A stretch of DNA of 64,000 nucleotides from Flavobacterium sp. NRK F7 (GCF_024054195.1 NZ_JAMXLB010000001.1:1374950-1438949); one strand, 5' to 3'; shown: positions 1 through 9,730, counted from the first letter of the stretch. The notes: a model not told the origin generated them from the sequence alone. Program-made: numbers and translations.

Positions 1-14
1 TGTGATTTATAAAG

Positions 15-22
15 TAGGTTTG
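15..22 (+). promoter_or_regulatory. -7 promoter element (TAnnTTTG) of the desaturase gene
   Basis: TAGGTTTG matches the Bacteroidota -7 consensus TAnnTTTG and lies 27 bp before the ATG at 50. The region where a -33 TTG would sit is outside the window, so only half of the promoter can be seen. Confidence 0.5.
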
Positions 23-49
23 TTTTACTATTAATCCATTCTTAAATAT

Positions 50-1123
50 ATGAAAGCAAAATATTTCAACAAATCAGAAGAAGAACGTGTTTTTTATTCC
101 ACTTTAAAGGAGAAAGTACGGTTGCAATTTAATGATAAGCAGATTGGTCATGGAAATGTAACCTTTTGGAGAAAAGGCATTTTTTGGTTTTTACTTTGTT
201 ATACCAGTTATGTGATACTTTTTATAAGAGAAATATCGGTTTTTCAATTTTTTATGAGTTACTTTATTTTTCAATTGGCAGGTTTACTTATAGGCTTTAG
301 TTTAGGACATGATGCGAGTCATAATACTGCTTTTAAAAATAAAAGATACAATGCCATACTTCATTTTATTAGTTTTATGACAGTGGGAATTGATCCAATG
401 TTATGGGGTTTAAGACATATTCGTTCCCATCATTTATATGCTAATGTAGAAGGTAGTGATGTTGATATCGATAAAAATCCTTTTTTGCGGTTAAGTCCTA
501 CACATCCTTGGGCTCCAAAGCATAAATTTCAGGCCTATTATGCTCCTTTTGTATATATGCTAACCTTATTGCATTCTGTTTTTGTGAGTGATTGGATTTA
601 TTTGTTTTCCAATGATTATGATTGGATGAAAAAAGGAATTTCAACTCTAGAATTGTATTTTCGCTTTTTTCTTTACAAAATAGTGTATTTTGCATTAGTA
701 TTACTTCTTCCTATACTTTTTACTACATTCAGTTGGAAAATCATACTTTTTGCTTTTTTATTATCGAGTGCATTTACTTCGCTAATTTTTATTGTGATGC
801 TAGTGGGAACTCATTTTTTTGAAGAAGCCTATTACCCAGTTTCAAATGATGAAAATTTAGAGCATTCATGGGCTGTACATCAACTATACACGAGTTGTGA
901 TTGGAATGCAGATAAATCTTGGGCTAGATTTATAAGTGGAGGTTCTAATTGTCATGCTGCACATCATTTATTTCCTAATATTTGTCACGTCAATTACAAG
1001 GAAATTAATACAATTATTAAGGAAACTACTCAAAAATATCAATTACCTTATCATCATAAGACTTTATTGGAAATGGTAATGTCTCATTTTAAACATCTTC
1101 ATAAAATGGGTAAATTAAAGTAA
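50..1123 (+). CDS. Membrane fatty acid desaturase (acyl-CoA/linoleoyl-CoA type)
   Basis: This integral membrane di-iron desaturase introduces a double bond into fatty acyl chains, so it probably adjusts membrane fluidity. The three histidine boxes are visible: HDASH (residues 87-91), HIRSHH (123-128) and HAAHH (302-306). The spacing and the length (357 aa) fit the front-end/linoleoyl-CoA desaturase branch of the family; no fused cytochrome b5 domain is present. Hydrophobic segments lie around residues 43-85 and 205-255. The ATG follows a TAnnTTTG element by about 27 bp. The exact position of desaturation cannot be read from the sequence. A 50-codon ORF follows 5 bp downstream. Confidence 0.88.
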   Translation: MKAKYFNKSEEERVFYSTLKEKVRLQFNDKQIGHGNVTFWRKGIFWFLLCYTSYVILFIREISVFQFFMSYFIFQLAGLLIGFSLGHDASHNTAFKNKRYNAILHFISFMTVGIDPMLWGLRHIRSHHLYANVEGSDVDIDKNPFLRLSPTHPWAPKHKFQAYYAPFVYMLTLLHSVFVSDWIYLFSNDYDWMKKGISTLELYFRFFLYKIVYFALVLLLPILFTTFSWKIILFAFLLSSAFTSLIFIVMLVGTHFFEEAYYPVSNDENLEHSWAVHQLYTSCDWNADKSWARFISGGSNCHAAHHLFPNICHVNYKEINTIIKETTQKYQLPYHHKTLLEMVMSHFKHLHKMGKLK

Positions 1124-1128
1124 AGCGT

Positions 1129-1281
1129 ATGTCAGTTTTGTTAAAAAGAAATAGTTCTAATTTATATCATAATTGGGATGCAGTTACCAGTAGTGACCTA
1201 TTATTTTATTCATTACTTATTAATCGATTTCAGAAGAAATGTTTTTTTAAAAAATGTAAACCAATAAGTAAGAAAAAATAA
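1129..1281 (+). CDS. Possible small ORF (50 aa) behind the desaturase
   Basis: An ATG six bases after the desaturase stop codon opens a 50-codon frame ending in a Lys-rich tail. It contains two Cys and no clear membrane segment or signal peptide. The tight spacing suggests co-transcription with the desaturase, but the base composition is close to intergenic sequence and I recognise no family. It could be a chance frame. Confidence 0.25.
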   Translation: MSVLLKRNSSNLYHNWDAVTSSDLLFYSLLINRFQKKCFFKKCKPISKKK

Positions 1282-1303
1282 GACAAAATTTATAAAGTAT
1301 TGA

Positions 1304-2929
1304 TTATTCTACTTTAAAGAAACCGTTTTTTTCTACAAACTCACCTTCATTGGTATACCCATAAATTGAAATTTCATAAGTTCCTTCTACATCAGAGGTG
1401 TAAAAAGAAATGGGTTGGTTTAATGAGGTAGTTTGTTGCCAAAGCAATTGTGTTCGATAATCTGGAATTCGCTCTAAAGCAGCCTTGTCTTTATAATCGG
1501 GTACATAGGGTTGTTGTTTGTAAAGAGGAACAATATATTCGGTATTCCATTTTTTTGTGCTACTCTCTTCAAAAGAGCCATCAGTAGTATGTATGATAAA
1601 CAAACCACTGTATAGTTTGTTGCCCAAGTAATAGGGTTGGATATTGATAGCGATACTTTTTATTTTATTGTATTCAATTTTTAAAAGATCGTTTGGGTTT
1701 ATAATTACAGAACCATCCACAAGAGTGAGTGGATTTTCATTTAATTCTAACTGAACACCAGTATTTCTAAAATGAATTTTAAATTGGTCATTTTTTTCAG
1801 TATAATACACTTGATTTGGTACTTCAGTAATGAATTCTTTTAGAGAAGTGAAACGATTGTATTTTTCAACTGGAAAAACTTCTAAATAATTAGGATTAAT
1901 TGATGGTAATGCTTTTGGTTGAAAGGTACTATCTTTTTTTATTTCATAATATGCATTTTCGATTTGAGAAGCAATGGCTCTTTTTTCAATTTCTTTAGTA
2001 TAGTTTGTTTCTAAATATATTGTTGGTGTTTGTTTTATAGCCAAAATTCCTGGTTGTAATTTAGAATCCAATTCCAATGTGTAGTTTTCATTTTCACTAA
2101 TAATTTCAAGAAAGGGCCTAGAACTGTGTAAAGGTCTAGCTAAAATAAAATGGAATTGCCCTTTGTGGTTAGTGGAAGTAACCTGGATAAAGTCTTTATT
2201 ACCTTTGTCTAATAATGCAATGCCAATGTTTTCCAGAGGAAGTAAACTATCCAGTCGTTGTATTTTACCTGAAATGAGTTCTCCTTTGGCTTCAGGAAGA
2301 AGCGTAATAGGATTGCTATTTGAAGCTGGGTTTGGGAAACTAAAAAGTGAACCAAAAGGAACATTTATGGCATCTTTTTTTCGAACAGAAATAGTAAAAT
2401 TTCCTTTTTCATTGGTTATAAAATCACTAAAAGTAATGGCTTCTCTTTTTGAGTAATTTTTTAGTTCGATTTCAGGAGAAGTTGAACTAGGAACAGTTGA
2501 GGTATCAAAGCGTATTTTTTCATTTTGATTTTCTTGATACGGATTAATAATCAGCAATTCATTACTCGTAAAATTAAGGGGAGAAGCACTCAACATCCAT
2601 TGGGTGTAAGTTAAAAGATAATAAGTTCCTGTTTTTAATTCAGTAGGAATGAAAAAATAACCTGAAGCGGTTCCTTTGTCTAAATAATGCTTGTGTACAA
2701 AAATTTCTTTTCCAGAAGCATCAATGCATTTTACATAAGCTACTTTACTCAGTTCACTTGCTTGATTGTTTTGTTGTAAACAATATAAAGAATACCTTAA
2801 TTTTTCTCCGGTTATAAGAGTTTTGGCGTTTACTTGTAAAGCCATGGTTTCTTTATATAGATTCCAATCTATGGTTTGACTAAACAGGATTTGATATAAA
2901 AATAGAAATAATAGGGTTGCTTTTTTCAT
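1304..2929 (-). CDS. Secreted MG2-like protein of the TonB receptor operon
   Basis: I do not recognise a named family for the whole protein. It has an N-terminal signal peptide ending near FSQ, followed by a segment (about residues 30-130) that resembles the MG2 fold of bacterial alpha-2-macroglobulin-like proteins in Bacteroidota, and later beta-rich domains; about 541 aa. It is probably exported to the periplasm or outer membrane. The ATG at 2929 overlaps the stop of the DUF4249 gene as ATGA, which supports this start over a TTG six bases upstream and indicates translational coupling. As last gene of a four-gene operon with a TonB receptor, it may help take up or process the same ligand. 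Confidence 0.6.
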   Translation of the reverse strand: MKKATLLFLFLYQILFSQTIDWNLYKETMALQVNAKTLITGEKLRYSLYCLQQNNQASELSKVAYVKCIDASGKEIFVHKHYLDKGTASGYFFIPTELKTGTYYLLTYTQWMLSASPLNFTSNELLIINPYQENQNEKIRFDTSTVPSSTSPEIELKNYSKREAITFSDFITNEKGNFTISVRKKDAINVPFGSLFSFPNPASNSNPITLLPEAKGELISGKIQRLDSLLPLENIGIALLDKGNKDFIQVTSTNHKGQFHFILARPLHSSRPFLEIISENENYTLELDSKLQPGILAIKQTPTIYLETNYTKEIEKRAIASQIENAYYEIKKDSTFQPKALPSINPNYLEVFPVEKYNRFTSLKEFITEVPNQVYYTEKNDQFKIHFRNTGVQLELNENPLTLVDGSVIINPNDLLKIEYNKIKSIAINIQPYYLGNKLYSGLFIIHTTDGSFEESSTKKWNTEYIVPLYKQQPYVPDYKDKAALERIPDYRTQLLWQQTTSLNQPISFYTSDVEGTYEISIYGYTNEGEFVEKNGFFKVE

Positions 2930-4119
2930 TGCCAAAAATCGGGTTGAACATTAGATGAAAAAGAAGTACAGTCTGTACAATTTGGATAAACAAGTATTAT
3001 GTTTTCTTCATTTTCTAAATCACCTGATGCATAGATTAAAATTCCAGCTTGCGTAACATATTTCATGTCATTTCGAGCACCTACTTCAAGTCCCATGTAG
3101 CCTATCGGTAACTCATCAATATCACTACGATATTCAAAAATATTACATGAAAACAAATAATTTTCTGATGTTTCGGAAGGGAAAATGTCTTCGAAATTAA
3201 AAAAGATTCTTTTTTCTGAAACTGTGGTTACATCAAAATAACCTACCACTTTTTCATCTGGATTAGTAACACTTTTAATGTTTCCATTAATAAATCCAGG
3301 TTGCACTTGAGATAATAGACTGCCCGTAGCTGAAAGTGTTTTTAATGTTTTGTAAAAATTATTTGCTTCCGGGTTTTGAATGTATTGCCTTACTAAGACA
3401 CTGTAACGATGTGCAATTTTAGGATCGTTTTTACGAATAAAATGAATATTAAAATCGGATACTATATCTTCAGTTTGATTTTCAGTAGTTGTAACATTGA
3501 TTGTATTGGAAAAATTGTTGCTATAACAAATTTGAGTTTCTTCTGTACGAGGAACTAACTGTAATTGATTATTAGAATCTACAATTAATTTATTTGGGCT
3601 CCAATAAGGAGGTATTACGATGTACGTTTCGATAAATTCATAGCGATAAAATTTGGAAGCGTTATTAGGGTCTGTTGAATTTACATTAATAGCAACACCC
3701 AGTTCATTTTCTTTAATTTCTTGAGTTGCAGTTACCTCACTTATTTGTGAGGTGGCAGGCATGGTTTCGCTATTTGAAATATAACTTTTACCATTACTGG
3801 TTGTGATTTTTAAAGTATAAAGGAGGTTTGGTTCAATTTGAAATTCTTGATTAGAAATATAGGTGTCGCCCACTTCCGAAAAAGGAAACTCCAAACCGGT
3901 ATTGGTTGTTATCATGACGCTTGCTCCGTGTTCAATATTTGGTAATTCTGATTCTAAAGGTATGGTGCGTGATAAAGTAATGTTATGCTTTTTGTATTCA
4001 TTTGTAATTGTAGCTTCTACTACTAATAAATCTTCAAAATTTTCAGTTTGAAGTTCGTAAGGTTCCGTACAACTTACAATGGCAATCAAAATTAATACGA
4101 TGTACTGTTTTAATTTCAT
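2926..4119 (-). CDS. DUF4249 domain lipoprotein
   Basis: This is a 397-aa predicted lipoprotein: a short hydrophobic N-terminus ends in a lipobox with Cys17 (IVSCTEP). The rest matches the general pattern of DUF4249 proteins, which in Bacteroidota are nearly always encoded next to a TonB-dependent receptor with an STN/carboxypeptidase-like N-terminus, as here. DUF4249 proteins have beta-rich Ig-like domains; their role is not established, and surface exposure beside the receptor is an inference. It starts 4 bp after the receptor gene ends and overlaps the next gene by ATGA, so the three are one operon. Confidence 0.8.
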   Translation of the reverse strand: MKLKQYIVLILIAIVSCTEPYELQTENFEDLLVVEATITNEYKKHNITLSRTIPLESELPNIEHGASVMITTNTGLEFPFSEVGDTYISNQEFQIEPNLLYTLKITTSNGKSYISNSETMPATSQISEVTATQEIKENELGVAINVNSTDPNNASKFYRYEFIETYIVIPPYWSPNKLIVDSNNQLQLVPRTEETQICYSNNFSNTINVTTTENQTEDIVSDFNIHFIRKNDPKIAHRYSVLVRQYIQNPEANNFYKTLKTLSATGSLLSQVQPGFINGNIKSVTNPDEKVVGYFDVTTVSEKRIFFNFEDIFPSETSENYLFSCNIFEYRSDIDELPIGYMGLEVGARNDMKYVTQAGILIYASGDLENEENIILVYPNCTDCTSFSSNVQPDFWQ

Positions 4120-4123
4120 GTTT

Positions 4124-6871
4124 TTAAAATTTGAAGTTATAAGTTATAGTAGGAATTGGATATGCAAAGATACTTGATTTATAGGCTTTTATTTTACCAT
4201 TGTCGGTAACAAAAAAAACAGATTGAGGATTGTTTCTACCCAGTAAATTATAAACAGAAATATTCCAAAAACTGTGAAATGGTTTTTTAACTTTATGATT
4301 TCCTTCGATATTAAACCCAACATCTACTCGATAATAATCAGGTATTCTAAATTTATTTCGATCACTATATAAAGTATATTGTGCATTACCATAGGTATAG
4401 GAACCAATAGGATAGGTAACAGGTCTACCTGTTTGGTAAGTAAAATTAAATGAAGCACTGTATCTTTGTGTAAATTTATAATTTAGAATGGCATTAAAAT
4501 CATGTGGTTTGTCAAAGTTAGATGCGAAATACTTACCGTTGTTGACTCTTTTGTCTGCAGTTTCCCCATTTAATTGAATTAAAGAACGAGAATATGTATA
4601 TCCAACCCATCCGTTAAGCTTTCCTTCTGATTTTTTAATTAGAAATTCTACACCGTATGCTTTTCCTTTTCCTTGTATGGCATCAGTTTCTACAGATTCA
4701 CTCAAAATGAGGTCAGAACCTACTTTAAAATCTAAAAAGTTTTCGGTTTTTTTATAATAACCTTCAACGCTAAATTGGTATAAGTCCTCTTTAAAATTTT
4801 TGAAATAACCTAATGCTATTTGTTGGCCATAAGAAGGTTTGATATTCAAATCTGCTAATTTCCAAGTGTCAGTAGGAGATTGAGTGGTGTTTGAGGATAA
4901 TTTATGCAAATACTGATAGTTGGTGGTATAAGCTAGTTTTATCGAGGAAGTTTCGGTTAATAGATAACGAGTACCTAATCGATATTCAAAACCATTATAA
5001 TTTTTAATTACCTCATTATTACCATACTCTTTTATTTCTTTTACATATCCAGGAGCTATAGGTGCACCATCTTCATATACGGTTTGAGTTGCTGGTCCTA
5101 AAGCTAAAAAGGTAGAGTACCTAAGGCCTAAATTGAAAGAAAGTTTTTTGTTAAGTGTGTATTCGTCGTTTATAAAAAGATCATTTTCCAAGCCTTTTTC
5201 TTGGTCTATTTTTTTATATGTTAACAAGGAATTAGTATCACTAGGATTTAACTCACCAGGATTTAAAAGATATAAAACCGAATTTAATCCATAGGTGAAT
5301 TTGTGTTTTTCATTGTAGAAATATACATTTTTGAAAATGAATTTCGATTCGTTAATATTAAAATTATAATTAAAAGATTTTAAATTGTTGGAATCATAAT
5401 CAATTGCAAATGCATAGTTACTATTAATCAATTGAAAAGTAGCGATGTTTTTAGCGTTAAAATTGTGTCTCCATTTTAGGGATACAGCCGTATTGGAATA
5501 ACTGTATAAGGAATCAGAAGAAATTTTAAACTTGTCTTTACTGTAGTAAATGCTAGTTTCTAAAGTGTTATTTTCGTTAATTTTATGACTGTATTTTAAA
5601 TACGCATCATAAAAGCTAGCGTCACTTTTATTTAGTTCCTTATTGTCAATTTGTTTTAAAATCCATTTCGAATAAGTAGCTCTTACACCACCTATTAGGG
5701 AGGCTTTTTCTTTAATAATTGGAGTTGTAAATGTTAAGTTAGAGGTTACAGGACCAATACCTCCTTCACCTTTGAATTTTTCATAATTACCTTCTTTGGA
5801 GTTAATTTCAAAAACAGAAGCAATTCGCCCGCCAAATTCTGCTGGAATATAACCTTTGTAAATATTAACATCATTGACTAAATAAGGATTTACGGAACTA
5901 AAAAAACCAAAGAAATGAGAAGGATTATAAATTGTTGCATTATCTAATAAAAATAAATTTTGATCGTCTTTACCACCTCTAACATTGATTCCAGAGGTTC
6001 CTTCTCCAGCTGTTTTAATTCCAGGTAATGCCAAAGCCAATTTTATAATGTCTCTTTCTCCTAACACTAATGGAACACTTTTTGCTTTTTCTACGTTAAA
6101 AGTAGTGACTCCGCTGGCTATTTCTTTAACTTCTTTATTTCGTTCTCTCTCAACAACGACTTCATTTAATAAGGTTACACTTTCGGTTAACTGAAAATGT
6201 AAGACAGCATCTTTTTTCAAGACAATCTTTCGGTTCAGTTTTTTGTAAGACATGGCATTAATTTCAAGGATGTTTAAGCCGTCTGGGAGTACTATTTTAA
6301 AATGACCGTCGATATCTGTTTCCGTTTTTATATTTCGGTTTGTAGCTGAAATAAGTACACCAGATAAAGGATTTTTAGTTTTGGTATCCAAGATCATTCC
6401 TTCTATAACATGTGTTTTTTTGGTGTTTCCTTCTTCCTGTTTACCAATAATAGTAATAGCATCATTTTCATCTGTAGCATCTACTAATTTTTCAAAGAAA
6501 AGCGGATTGGATTGGTCTGCAGTAGGTAAACTATCTGTCTGAATAAGGGAAGTATTTAACTGGTTGTAAATAAAATTATTTTGTGTAATGATATACGTAT
6601 TATTGGTATGGAAAAAATTAAGATTGGTTTCTTTTAAAATAGCACTCAAAATTGAAGAAACCGGCTCATTTGTAAAAGAAGCAGTTATTTTATGATTCAA
6701 ATGAGACCAATTACTATCAAAATAAAATTTTTCATTGGTTTTATTTTCAATTTCCAAGAAGCATTCCTGTATAGGTTTATCGTTAAAAGAAACGGATATA
6801 TTTGGTTCCTTAACCTGCGCATGTAGTAAATTGAAACATATTAAAAAGAGATAAATACTAATTTTTTTCAT
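4124..6871 (-). CDS. TonB-dependent outer membrane receptor with STN and carboxypeptidase-like domains
   Basis: This 915-aa protein imports a ligand across the outer membrane using TonB energy. Order of parts: signal peptide (1-19, ending LHAQ), an STN-like domain (about 25-100), a carboxypeptidase-regulatory-like beta domain (about 155-235), the plug (about 250-360, with the GINVRGGKDDQNLFLLD stretch), then a 22-strand barrel ending in Phe, as is usual for outer membrane proteins. The STN domain is typical of receptors that signal to cell-surface anti-sigma systems. The gene overlaps the upstream 241-aa gene by 14 nt. The ligand is unknown; an ECF sigma / anti-sigma pair upstream on the same strand is a plausible regulator, but no FecR-type gene is present. 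Confidence 0.85.
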   Translation of the reverse strand: MKKISIYLFLICFNLLHAQVKEPNISVSFNDKPIQECFLEIENKTNEKFYFDSNWSHLNHKITASFTNEPVSSILSAILKETNLNFFHTNNTYIITQNNFIYNQLNTSLIQTDSLPTADQSNPLFFEKLVDATDENDAITIIGKQEEGNTKKTHVIEGMILDTKTKNPLSGVLISATNRNIKTETDIDGHFKIVLPDGLNILEINAMSYKKLNRKIVLKKDAVLHFQLTESVTLLNEVVVERERNKEVKEIASGVTTFNVEKAKSVPLVLGERDIIKLALALPGIKTAGEGTSGINVRGGKDDQNLFLLDNATIYNPSHFFGFFSSVNPYLVNDVNIYKGYIPAEFGGRIASVFEINSKEGNYEKFKGEGGIGPVTSNLTFTTPIIKEKASLIGGVRATYSKWILKQIDNKELNKSDASFYDAYLKYSHKINENNTLETSIYYSKDKFKISSDSLYSYSNTAVSLKWRHNFNAKNIATFQLINSNYAFAIDYDSNNLKSFNYNFNINESKFIFKNVYFYNEKHKFTYGLNSVLYLLNPGELNPSDTNSLLTYKKIDQEKGLENDLFINDEYTLNKKLSFNLGLRYSTFLALGPATQTVYEDGAPIAPGYVKEIKEYGNNEVIKNYNGFEYRLGTRYLLTETSSIKLAYTTNYQYLHKLSSNTTQSPTDTWKLADLNIKPSYGQQIALGYFKNFKEDLYQFSVEGYYKKTENFLDFKVGSDLILSESVETDAIQGKGKAYGVEFLIKKSEGKLNGWVGYTYSRSLIQLNGETADKRVNNGKYFASNFDKPHDFNAILNYKFTQRYSASFNFTYQTGRPVTYPIGSYTYGNAQYTLYSDRNKFRIPDYYRVDVGFNIEGNHKVKKPFHSFWNISVYNLLGRNNPQSVFFVTDNGKIKAYKSSIFAYPIPTITYNFKF

Positions 6872-7583
6872 TTACAACCTCTTTTAATGTATTGATATAT
6901 AGTACTAATTTTTTCATGAATTCTTTTGGGTCATTTTTCTCTGTGTAAGCATTTTCAGAATAGAAATTTTTAACTTCTTTTTTAAAATTTGGGAATATTT
7001 TGATGCAATCTTTTTTTGAATTTACAAGAATATAATTGTTATTGTAAACGAGGTAGTAGTTATATGTTGGTTCAAACTCATAGTGTATCAAATTTTTATC
7101 CAATATTTTAAAACGCTTGGCTTTATGTTTAACCAGTAAAGAGATGGGTTTGTCAATGCTCAATTCATAAATGCCTTGCAAAGAATGGGGGCCAGCACTT
7201 TTTAAGTTTACAAAATGCAAGCCATACATCGTAAAATGTGTCAATTTTGTAGAATCCACAATTACGCCATATAAGGATGTTTTTGGATCGGGTTTTACAA
7301 TAAGTTCTTGAGAAAAAAGATCATATTGTAATTCTATCTCATTGAAAGTTATGCTTTCAATCGTTATACTGCCTTTGGTGTAGTTTTTATTGGTTTTTAA
7401 AAACTGATTTTTTGAATTTAGAACAAGGTAGGAGTTGATGTATAAACGACCATTATATAGGTGCGAATTTTGTTGGCTAACCTGAGTATCGAAATAATCG
7501 GAAATAGAATTTAGGCTTTGACTTTTAGATTGTATGGAAACCAAAAAGAATAAGATCAAAAGAACTCTTTTTGTTGCTTTCAT
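6858..7583 (-). CDS. Exported protein of unknown function, first gene of the receptor operon
   Basis: A 241-aa protein with an N-terminal signal peptide (about residues 1-22, ending KSQS) and a beta-rich body; no lipobox and no motif that I recognise. Its 3' end overlaps the TonB receptor gene by 14 nt, so the two are very likely co-translated. The position suggests a periplasmic helper of the receptor; this is inferred from context only. It is separated from the anti-sigma-like gene upstream by a terminator at 7679-7707. Confidence 0.55.
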   Translation of the reverse strand: MKATKRVLLILFFLVSIQSKSQSLNSISDYFDTQVSQQNSHLYNGRLYINSYLVLNSKNQFLKTNKNYTKGSITIESITFNEIELQYDLFSQELIVKPDPKTSLYGVIVDSTKLTHFTMYGLHFVNLKSAGPHSLQGIYELSIDKPISLLVKHKAKRFKILDKNLIHYEFEPTYNYYLVYNNNYILVNSKKDCIKIFPNFKKEVKNFYSENAYTEKNDPKEFMKKLVLYINTLKEVVNEKN

Positions 7584-7678
7584 TTTGTTTTTTTGTTTTG
7601 AATTTATAAATATAGATTATTTTTTGAATTATGGGTGTGTCAGAATTCAATTTTAACTTCTTAGTGATAGTAAGTAAA

Positions 7679-7707
7679 GTAAAAAACCCTATAAAATATA
7701 GGGTTTT
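7679..7707 (-). terminator. Rho-independent terminator of the sigma/anti-sigma operon
   Basis: An 11-bp perfect stem (AAAACCCTATA at 7683-7693 with TATAGGGTTTT at 7697-7707, loop AAA) followed on the minus strand by a U-rich tract. It sits directly after the stop codon of the 482-aa gene. Confidence 0.75.
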
Positions 7708-7712
7708 GAGTT

Positions 7713-9161
7713 TTAATTGATTTTATAGGTAACACCACTTTGTATCGAAAAGGAATACGGATTGAAATTGGGTTTACTCTTATAGGAGTTGGTTTGATAC
7801 TTTATAACAGGATTTAGATTGAGTTGAATTTTATCTGTTATTTTATAGTGTATTCCAAGTCCTAAGTCTAAAGCAATATTAACTTTAGATAAATTAGAAG
7901 CGTTGCCTATTTCCATTTCTTGAGTTTCATTGGACCCCATTAAAAGAGAATTGTTCTTTAAATATTGTGGAATTATTCCTCCAAAAACAGCCCATCCAAG
8001 TTTTGAATCTTCTTCTGAAATGTCGTAATAAAGCTCTAATGGGATTTCATAATAAGTCAGTCTTTGTTTCAATTGAATAGCTGTGTTATTTGTAAAAGAA
8101 GCATTAAGTGTGCTAGAAGTAATCGTATTGTTGAGTTCAATATTTCTATAATCCCTAATATTATCGTTATTCAATTGAGTATTATAACTTAAGTTGTGAA
8201 CGGAAATACCAGCTCGGAAACCTATTTTTGAAAACATAGTTCTAAAATAAACGCCATATGCAGTTGTTATAGGATGAGATTTTTCATAGGAATCAAATGA
8301 ATCATTAATAGAAGAGCCCTTTTTTAAAGAACTAAAAATAGAAGGTCCGTAAAATGCTGTTACATAAAATGTTTCGTTCGATTTTTTTTGTTTTTTCTTC
8401 TTTTTTTCTTCTTGAGATTCTTTTTTGTTAAAAGTTTTTTTGGTTTGATTTTTTTCAATAGGCAAAGCTGTTGAATCTTTACTAGTGTTTTCAGTTATTA
8501 GTGTTGGTTTATTTGGGTTTACCAAAGAAATACTATCGAATACATTCTTTTCCTCCTTTGAAGTAATTTGTTCATTAGTATCATTAATAGTAATGTTTTT
8601 AGATTCTTTAATGCTTACATTTTGATTTTCTTTTTGATTTCTATTTGTATTAGGAATTTTCTTTTTAGTTGTACTCTTAGTGTTTTCTACTACTTTTTCG
8701 GGTTTAGAATTTGCACTTAATAATGTTGGGTTATTAATTGAATCAGTTACTTTTATGATATTTTTTTTAACTAAATATGTGGTGCATTCGTCATAAATAC
8801 TATAGTCTGAAGTTTCTTTAATAATTGTTTTTTGTGTGGAAATGATTTTTACTTCAGGGGATGTAATTGTATCGTTTGAAATAGTATTTTTTTTCTTCTT
8901 TGGATTCATAATCATATTGTCTTTTGCAACTTCAATTTCTCTTGGTGACTGGGTATTGCTAGTACCTGAAAAAGTTTTGGTCAATAAGTATCCTAGAAGA
9001 ATGCCTGTTAGTAATATAGGTATACTGAAATAGACGAACTTCCTATCTTTTTTCTTATCTAATTTTGCTTCAATAGTTTCCCAAATCAAATCATTTGGAG
9101 TTTGATTCAAGCTGTTTAGTTTATCAGCAATCATTTTTTCTAAATCACTATTTTTTCTCAT
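7713..9161 (-). CDS. Anti-sigma-like protein spanning inner membrane, periplasm and outer membrane
   Basis: This 482-aa protein combines three parts. Residues 1-41 are a short charged cytoplasmic segment; residues 42-60 are one transmembrane helix; residues about 65-260 are a low-complexity, Lys/Asn/Thr/Ser-rich linker; residues about 265-482 are a porin-like beta-barrel domain (PorT/OMP beta-barrel type) ending in an aromatic-alternating last strand. It overlaps the upstream ECF sigma gene by 14 nt. The layout matches the dual-membrane-spanning anti-sigma factors (Dma) reported in Bacteroides: the N-terminus would hold the sigma factor and the barrel would sense the outer membrane. Assigning sigma binding to the first 41 residues is inference; such genes are often annotated only as outer membrane beta-barrel proteins. 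Confidence 0.7.
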   Translation of the reverse strand: MRKNSDLEKMIADKLNSLNQTPNDLIWETIEAKLDKKKDRKFVYFSIPILLTGILLGYLLTKTFSGTSNTQSPREIEVAKDNMIMNPKKKKNTISNDTITSPEVKIISTQKTIIKETSDYSIYDECTTYLVKKNIIKVTDSINNPTLLSANSKPEKVVENTKSTTKKKIPNTNRNQKENQNVSIKESKNITINDTNEQITSKEEKNVFDSISLVNPNKPTLITENTSKDSTALPIEKNQTKKTFNKKESQEEKKKKKQKKSNETFYVTAFYGPSIFSSLKKGSSINDSFDSYEKSHPITTAYGVYFRTMFSKIGFRAGISVHNLSYNTQLNNDNIRDYRNIELNNTITSSTLNASFTNNTAIQLKQRLTYYEIPLELYYDISEEDSKLGWAVFGGIIPQYLKNNSLLMGSNETQEMEIGNASNLSKVNIALDLGLGIHYKITDKIQLNLNPVIKYQTNSYKSKPNFNPYSFSIQSGVTYKIN

Positions 9162-9711
9162 GCTTTCTTACTGATTTTATAATTTTTTTTTGCGATTTAT
9201 GAATCTCTTCTCTAAGTATTTTCTTGGCTCTATGGAAGTTAGATTTAGAAGTACTTTCACTAATGGCTAATAGAGAAGCGATTTCTTTATGAGAATACCC
9301 TTCTAGTTGATATAAGTTGAATACCAATCGATATTGATTTGGTAAATTTTGTATCATTTGTAGTATTTCGTTTACTGAAATATCTAAGATGTCAATAGCT
9401 TCTTCTTCCTCTTTTTCTTCAACAAATAAATAGGGGATATCACTGTTTTGAATACTTTTTTTGTATTTATCGATGGCTTTGTTGATGGTTATACGTTTCA
9501 TCCAACCTTCAAAACTACCTTTGTTGTCATATTTTTTTAGATTGTTAAATATTTCAATAAAAGCATCTTGAAGATTGTCTTCTGCATCTGAAAAGCTACT
9601 GCAATATTTTAGACTCAAATGAAATAAGACGTCTTTATAGAGAAGATACAGCTCCTTTTGAGAGGCTCGATTATGGGCTAAACATTCTTGTATTAATTTT
9701 TCTAAAATCAA
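9148..9711 (-). CDS. ECF RNA polymerase sigma factor
   Basis: This 187-aa sigma-70 family protein of the extracytoplasmic-function type directs RNA polymerase to a small regulon. Region 2 lies at about residues 20-90 (with the DAEDNLQDAFIEIF and FEGWMKRI stretches, binding core and -10), and region 4 at about 110-175 (YSHKEIASLLAISESTSKSN, a helix-turn-helix for -35 recognition). Length and the lack of region 3 fit ECF factors. The 14-nt overlap with the anti-sigma-like gene suggests stoichiometric synthesis of both. Its targets are not visible; autoregulation and envelope genes are typical for the family. Confidence 0.88.
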   Translation of the reverse strand: MILEKLIQECLAHNRASQKELYLLYKDVLFHLSLKYCSSFSDAEDNLQDAFIEIFNNLKKYDNKGSFEGWMKRITINKAIDKYKKSIQNSDIPYLFVEEKEEEEAIDILDISVNEILQMIQNLPNQYRLVFNLYQLEGYSHKEIASLLAISESTSKSNFHRAKKILREEIHKSQKKIIKSVRKHEKK

Positions 9712-9730
9712 AATTCTTTGTTTTTATCTT

